From assembly GCA_003539375.1 (NCBI GenBank), contig DPPH01000174.1:3636-12425 (forward strand): DNA of 8,790 bases. The letters run 5' to 3'. The translations under genes were made by a program, and so were the position numbers. A model generated the notes under the pieces. That model saw nothing but the letters and a program-made list of their open reading frames with translations, had not been told where the DNA came from and did not search any database. Below are positions 6,640 through 8,790 of this stretch, one piece after another (position 1 is the stretch's first letter; each line of letters begins with the position of its first letter). Origin of the DNA: Clostridiales bacterium. GTDB taxonomy: Bacteria; Bacillota; Clostridia; Tissierellales; Dethiosulfatibacteraceae.

Positions 6640-7229
6640 TATTTATTACATCCTTTCGTTTCAGTTGTTCTAGGGATAGACATTAAATTATCTTCTCTAT
6701 CAATAAAAATCATATCTATTCCTAGAGGAAATTCTTTGTTTTTAAAGTTTCTTATCTTCAACCAATTATTTAAAAAATTCAATTGAATTTTATTTTGAGT
6801 TTTAATACCAGGACCTTTAAAAATATAGGAGTCACCTTCAAATAAACTTTCCACTTCACATATTATAGTTGCTGATTTATGAGGATTTTCAAAGCTGCCA
6901 ACTTTTGATTGTAAAATTGCTTCTTTTTTTAATTCCTGATCCCCATTTAAAGTTAAAAAAATATAATCAGATTGTTCAAAGGACTTTAAATTTGAATAAG
7001 TAAGTCTGGATATTAAATCCTTGGACTCTCTAACTTTAGGATTTACAATATTGTAACTAACCTCACCATCAAGCAGTATATAGGATATGAGTAGGGTTGA
7101 ATCGAAAAAGGGTGTCTCGATATCAATATTTTTAGTATAATCAGCTAAGGAAAAAATTTCTCCAGGCCTGCTAAATGAATCTAATAATTTTCTATAACTT
7201 TTTGCTGTATCTTGCACTAAATCTATCAC
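6639..7229 (-). CDS. phnH: C-P lyase complex subunit PhnH
   Basis: This 196-residue protein is the PhnH subunit, a PLP-transferase-like fold without the cofactor. It forms part of the PhnGHIJ core and is needed for the PhnI coupling reaction. Recognisable parts are the N-terminal SYRKLLDSFSRPGEI (about 11-25), the region FKGPGIK (about 137-143), and the conserved C-terminal FPLGIDMIFID followed by SIPRTTETKG. Length matches the family (E. coli about 194). The start codon is GTG (7229-7227), sharing one base with the TAG stop of phnG. A strong AGGAGG about 10 nt upstream, inside the end of phnG, supports this start. The N-terminal and middle parts are more diverged than PhnI or PhnJ, so the call rests on the C-terminal motif and position. 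Confidence 0.93.
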   Translation of the reverse strand: MIDLVQDTAKSYRKLLDSFSRPGEIFSLADYTKNIDIETPFFDSTLLISYILLDGEVSYNIVNPKVRESKDLISRLTYSNLKSFEQSDYIFLTLNGDQELKKEAILQSKVGSFENPHKSATIICEVESLFEGDSYIFKGPGIKTQNKIQLNFLNNWLKIRNFKNKEFPLGIDMIFIDREDNLMSIPRTTETKGCNK

Positions 7230-7663
7230 TAAGCTTTTACCTCCTCGTCTAGGGTATTAAAATCTACCTTTGTTTTTAAAATATTGTTTATATCTTTTGT
7301 ATATTGTGATTTTAATTCAGATTCAATAGCTTCAATATATTCATCTAAAAAATTAATTTCTTCTAAAGATGCATTGTAGGCAGCATCTATAACTGCTAAA
7401 TGATAAGATTTTTCTTTGTAATCTCCTTTTAATATACCTAATCCTATCACTTTACCAATCATAACCTTACATTCTGTTACTAAAATTTCTCCTAAGTAAA
7501 ACAAATTTTTTTTTGCACTATCTCTCATTTTAATCATTACGAGACCGTTATTTGGTGTTTCAATTTCTTTGACTTCATACTTATCAATTATAAGAGCCGA
7601 TAATTTTTTCAAGAAACTCAAATCTGATTTTACAAGCACTTCGGTTCTTCTTTTTCTATTCAT
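7229..7663 (-). CDS. phnG: C-P lyase complex subunit PhnG
   Basis: This 144-residue protein is PhnG, the small subunit that pairs with PhnI in the C-P lyase core. It opens the operon. Conserved family segments are NNGLVMIKMRDSA (about 39-51), FYLGEILVTECKVMI (about 55-69) and GLGILKGDYKEKSYHLAVIDA (about 74-94, shown here only as landmarks), followed by a helical tail. Length is close to E. coli PhnG (150). The ATG at 7663-7661 is preceded by AAGGAG at 7671-7676 with 7-nt spacing. Upstream is a short leader and the control region at 7664-7756. PhnG is one of the less conserved subunits, but motif order and its place before phnH make the call secure. Confidence 0.92.
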   Translation of the reverse strand: MNRKRRTEVLVKSDLSFLKKLSALIIDKYEVKEIETPNNGLVMIKMRDSAKKNLFYLGEILVTECKVMIGKVIGLGILKGDYKEKSYHLAVIDAAYNASLEEINFLDEYIEAIESELKSQYTKDINNILKTKVDFNTLDEEVKA

Positions 7664-7670
7664 TTCAAAA

Positions 7671-7676
7671 CTCCTT
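7671..7676 (-). promoter_or_regulatory. Ribosome binding site of phnG
   Basis: AAGGAG on the minus strand, 7 nt before the phnG ATG. It fixes the start of the first structural gene of the operon. Confidence 0.8.
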
Positions 7677-7692
7677 AACTCATTTTGAGGTC

Positions 7693-7698
7693 ATTATA
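7693..7698 (-). promoter_or_regulatory. Candidate proximal -10 element (TATAAT) for the phn operon
   Basis: The minus strand reads a perfect TATAAT, 29 nt before the phnG ATG and 1 nt downstream of the GGCGCC-centred palindrome. No good -35 hexamer is found 16-18 nt upstream (ATATTC/TATTCA at best). If it is used, it would start transcription near 7686 and probably need help from an activator or be strongly controlled at the adjacent palindrome. Confidence 0.45.
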
Positions 7699-7699
7699 T

Positions 7700-7711
7700 C
7701 TTGGCGCCAAG
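7700..7711. promoter_or_regulatory. Perfect 12-bp palindrome CTTGGCGCCAAG, candidate operator
   Basis: CTTGGC/GCCAAG is a perfect inverted repeat, conspicuously GC-rich in very AT-rich surroundings. It lies directly upstream of the TATAAT at 7693-7698 and at the expected start point of the distal promoter (7718-7746), so a protein bound here could block both. Its length and the TGG...CCA ends resemble the 12-bp operator reported for mycobacterial PhnF, a GntR/HutC regulator. Binding by the regulator at 7802-8512 is inference. Confidence 0.5.
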
Positions 7712-7717
7712 TTTTGA

Positions 7718-7746
7718 ATATTATGTAATAGTTATATTGATGTAAA
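7718..7746 (-). promoter_or_regulatory. Candidate distal phn promoter (TTTACA - 17 nt - TAATAT)
   Basis: On the minus strand TTTACA (7746-7741) matches five of six bases of the -35 consensus. It is separated by exactly 17 nt from TAATAT (7723-7718), a four-of-six match to the -10. The -35 forms one arm of the palindrome at 7740-7754, and the predicted start site near 7711 falls on the second palindrome. Reading order is regulator terminator, this promoter, then phnG. AT-rich DNA gives such matches by chance, so confidence is moderate. Confidence 0.45.
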
Positions 7747-7754
7747 GTTTACAT
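7740..7754. promoter_or_regulatory. Perfect 15-bp inverted repeat ATGTAAA-N-TTTACAT, candidate operator
   Basis: Seven-base arms surround a single central base and match exactly. The repeat overlaps the -35 of the candidate distal promoter, a classic repressor position, and lies just downstream of the regulator's terminator. It differs from the GGCGCC palindrome, so the two may bind different proteins. No copy is seen upstream of the regulator gene. Confidence 0.45.
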
Positions 7755-7756
7755 TA

Positions 7757-7796
7757 AATAAAAAAAACCTGAGAACCGATAAAGGTTTCAGGTTTT
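7757..7796 (-). terminator. Intrinsic terminator after the GntR regulator
   Basis: On the minus strand, AAAACCTGA-AACC, a 6-nt loop (TTTATC), then GGTT-C-TCAGGTTTT form a stem of 9 plus 4 base pairs with one bulged C. The stem runs directly into a run of T (complement of 7757-7767). It begins 6 nt after the regulator's stop codon. The T tract is on the minus-strand side, so it serves the regulator transcript and insulates it from the phn operon. Confidence 0.85.
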
Positions 7797-7801
7797 AAGA
7801 A

Positions 7802-8512
7802 TTAAGGTTTAAATTTATATATAAATCTATCTCCCCGATAGATTATTTTGGTTAACTCTAAAATCTTATCAGATAATTTATCTATACATTGAGATTCTAG
7901 AAGCATTATAGGGACTAGACTGGGACATTTGAGGGTATCTCTTTCAAATTTTGTAGGAAGTAAAGTTTGAAGAGTCGATTCTTTAAAGTAAAAATCAGTA
8001 TAATCGTTTTTCTTATAGTAACCAAACATTGATTTAATGTAAGGGCCATCAGCTTCAATGTTTTTTAAATACTTATCGCTTACATATGAAATATGTATAG
8101 CTGAAGGTATTCCATTAATAATTCTAAGTCTTGATACTTTAAAAACTTTATCCTTATCAATAAGATTCATTCTTCTTTTAATTTTACTGCCGTTTTTTAA
8201 TTCTTTAAAATAAATGTTTTCAGTTCTTAAATCATAACCCATTTTCTTCATTTTCTCAGTAAAGCTTATATCTCCAGCTAATACAAGAAGAATCTTATCA
8301 TTTTTAGACTTATAATATCTTCCCTTTCCTTGCATGCTATATATATATCCCATTTCTTCAAGACGATCATAGGCTTTTCGTACATCATGGCGTGAAACTT
8401 TGTGCTTAGCAACTAAATCACTTTCACTGGGTAATTTCATATCAGCTTCATGTTCTTCGGCTATTATATTTTCAACTAAATCATCTAATACTATCATCCA
8501 ATTTTTAAGCAC
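7802..8512 (-). CDS. GntR/HutC-family transcriptional regulator with UTRA domain (PhnF-like)
   Basis: This 236-residue protein has an N-terminal winged helix-turn-helix of GntR type (about 8-70) with the hallmark LPSESDLVAKHKVSR, then LEEMGYIYSMQGKGRYY wing. A C-terminal UTRA effector-binding domain (about 78-236) follows, including FKVSRLRIINGIPSAI, the SYVSDKY segment and a final KIIYRGDRFIYKF strand. PhnF-type proteins of this family control phosphonate or phosphate genes, and its place directly before phnG supports the same role. The ligand is not known. The start is GTG (8512-8510) with GAGGTG just upstream; an ATG five codons in (8497) is a weaker alternative. It is closed by its own terminator, so it is not in the phn transcript unless there is read-through. 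Confidence 0.88.
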   Translation of the reverse strand: MLKNWMIVLDDLVENIIAEEHEADMKLPSESDLVAKHKVSRHDVRKAYDRLEEMGYIYSMQGKGRYYKSKNDKILLVLAGDISFTEKMKKMGYDLRTENIYFKELKNGSKIKRRMNLIDKDKVFKVSRLRIINGIPSAIHISYVSDKYLKNIEADGPYIKSMFGYYKKNDYTDFYFKESTLQTLLPTKFERDTLKCPSLVPIMLLESQCIDKLSDKILELTKIIYRGDRFIYKFKP

Positions 8513-8561
8513 TAAATCACCTCATAGAGAACTGCTTATTACTTTTTAAACATTTGAATTA

Positions 8562-8790
8562 TTAATTTTCATGAGATTTAATAAATTCTATAACTAATTC
8601 CTTTATCTGGTCTTTAAGATTTTTTACTTTTTCAAGTATTTCTTCTTCTGTTCCGGTAAAGTCTTCTGGATTTTTCAAATTCCAGTGAAGTCTTTTAGGT
8701 GTTCCCATGAATACTGGACATTCTTCTTCTCTTGACTTATCACAAACAGTAATAACATATCCGTAGAATTTCTGTTTTTTCACAAGCTCA
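8562..8790 (-). CDS. ArsC-like arsenate reductase / low-molecular-weight phosphatase-fold protein (partial, 5' end outside window)
   Basis: About 75 C-terminal residues of a protein of the thioredoxin-coupled ArsC family are present. Visible family signatures are YGYVITVCD, then ECPVF, TPKRLHW, and NPEDFTGTEEEI, ending in an amphipathic helix. The frame is open to the window edge (E-L-V-K-K precede the first K-K-Q), so the GTG at 8783 is most likely an internal valine codon and the P-loop with the first catalytic Cys lies outside. In Staphylococcus ArsC the two resolving cysteines are seven residues apart; here the two cysteines are eight apart (C in VITVCD and in EECPVF), an extra residue between them. 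It ends 49 nt before the regulator's GTG. Function as an arsenate reductase rather than a phosphatase is likely but needs the N-terminus. Confidence 0.8.
   Translation of the reverse strand, partial: ELVKKQKFYGYVITVCDKSREEECPVFMGTPKRLHWNLKNPEDFTGTEEEILEKVKNLKDQIKELVIEFIKSHEN

Noticed and set aside
7712..7746. Possible Pho box (TT[A/T/C]ACA-type direct repeats) upstream of phnG
   Set aside because: TTTACA at 7741-7746 and ATTACA at 7724-7729 look suggestive, but the spacing does not follow the regular 11-nt period and other units match poorly.
8513..8561. Promoter for the GntR regulator (TTAATA ... TAATAA)
   Set aside because: Matches to consensus are poor and expected by chance in such AT-rich DNA; co-transcription with the upstream ArsC-like gene is equally possible.

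Overview
The window carries most of a carbon-phosphorus (C-P) lyase operon for breaking down phosphonates, with every gene on the minus strand, so transcription runs from high to low coordinates. The DNA is AT-rich (by eye about one third G+C), with strong AGGAG/GGAGG ribosome binding sites, some GTG and TTG starts, a lipoprotein-type solute-binding protein and short intergenic gaps. This suggests a low-GC Firmicute, plausibly an anaerobic Clostridia/Tissierellia-like organism. That placement is inferred from composition and style, not from a marker gene.

Layout in transcription order: (1) 8790-8562, the C-terminal part of an ArsC-like/low-molecular-weight phosphatase-fold protein, cut by the window edge. 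(2) 8512-7802, a GntR/HutC-family regulator with a UTRA domain (PhnF-like), closed by an intrinsic terminator at 7796-7757. (3) 7756-7664, a compact control region with two perfect palindromes (7740-7754 and 7700-7711) interleaved with candidate promoter elements. (4) 7663-4698, phnG, phnH, phnI and phnJ, which overlap or touch each other. (5) 4705-3857 phnK and 3845-2661 phnM. (6) 2659-2033, a hexapeptide-repeat acyltransferase of the phosphonate-associated type. (7) 2036-1335 phnL. (8) After a 71-nt gap, phnD (1263-292) and the start of phnC (266 to beyond base 1), the phosphonate ABC importer. A permease gene (phnE) would be expected just outside the window.

How the genes work together (known for the E. 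coli families): PhnD and PhnC belong to the importer. PhnI, with PhnG, PhnH and PhnL, attaches the phosphonate to ribose triphosphate from ATP. PhnM removes pyrophosphate. The radical-SAM enzyme PhnJ, in a complex with PhnG, H, I and K, breaks the C-P bond to give a cyclic ribose phosphate and a hydrocarbon (methane from methylphosphonate). The later enzymes PhnP (cyclic phosphodiesterase) and PhnN (ribose bisphosphate kinase) are not in this window. The GntR regulator presumably acts on the palindromes ahead of phnG.

I see no wholly new system. The points worth a second look are the control region, the acyltransferase between phnM and phnL, the cysteine-rich insertion in PhnK, the rearranged gene order and the missing phnN/phnP. 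No stretch above 300 bases lacks a gene; no RNA gene, CRISPR array or mobile element was seen.
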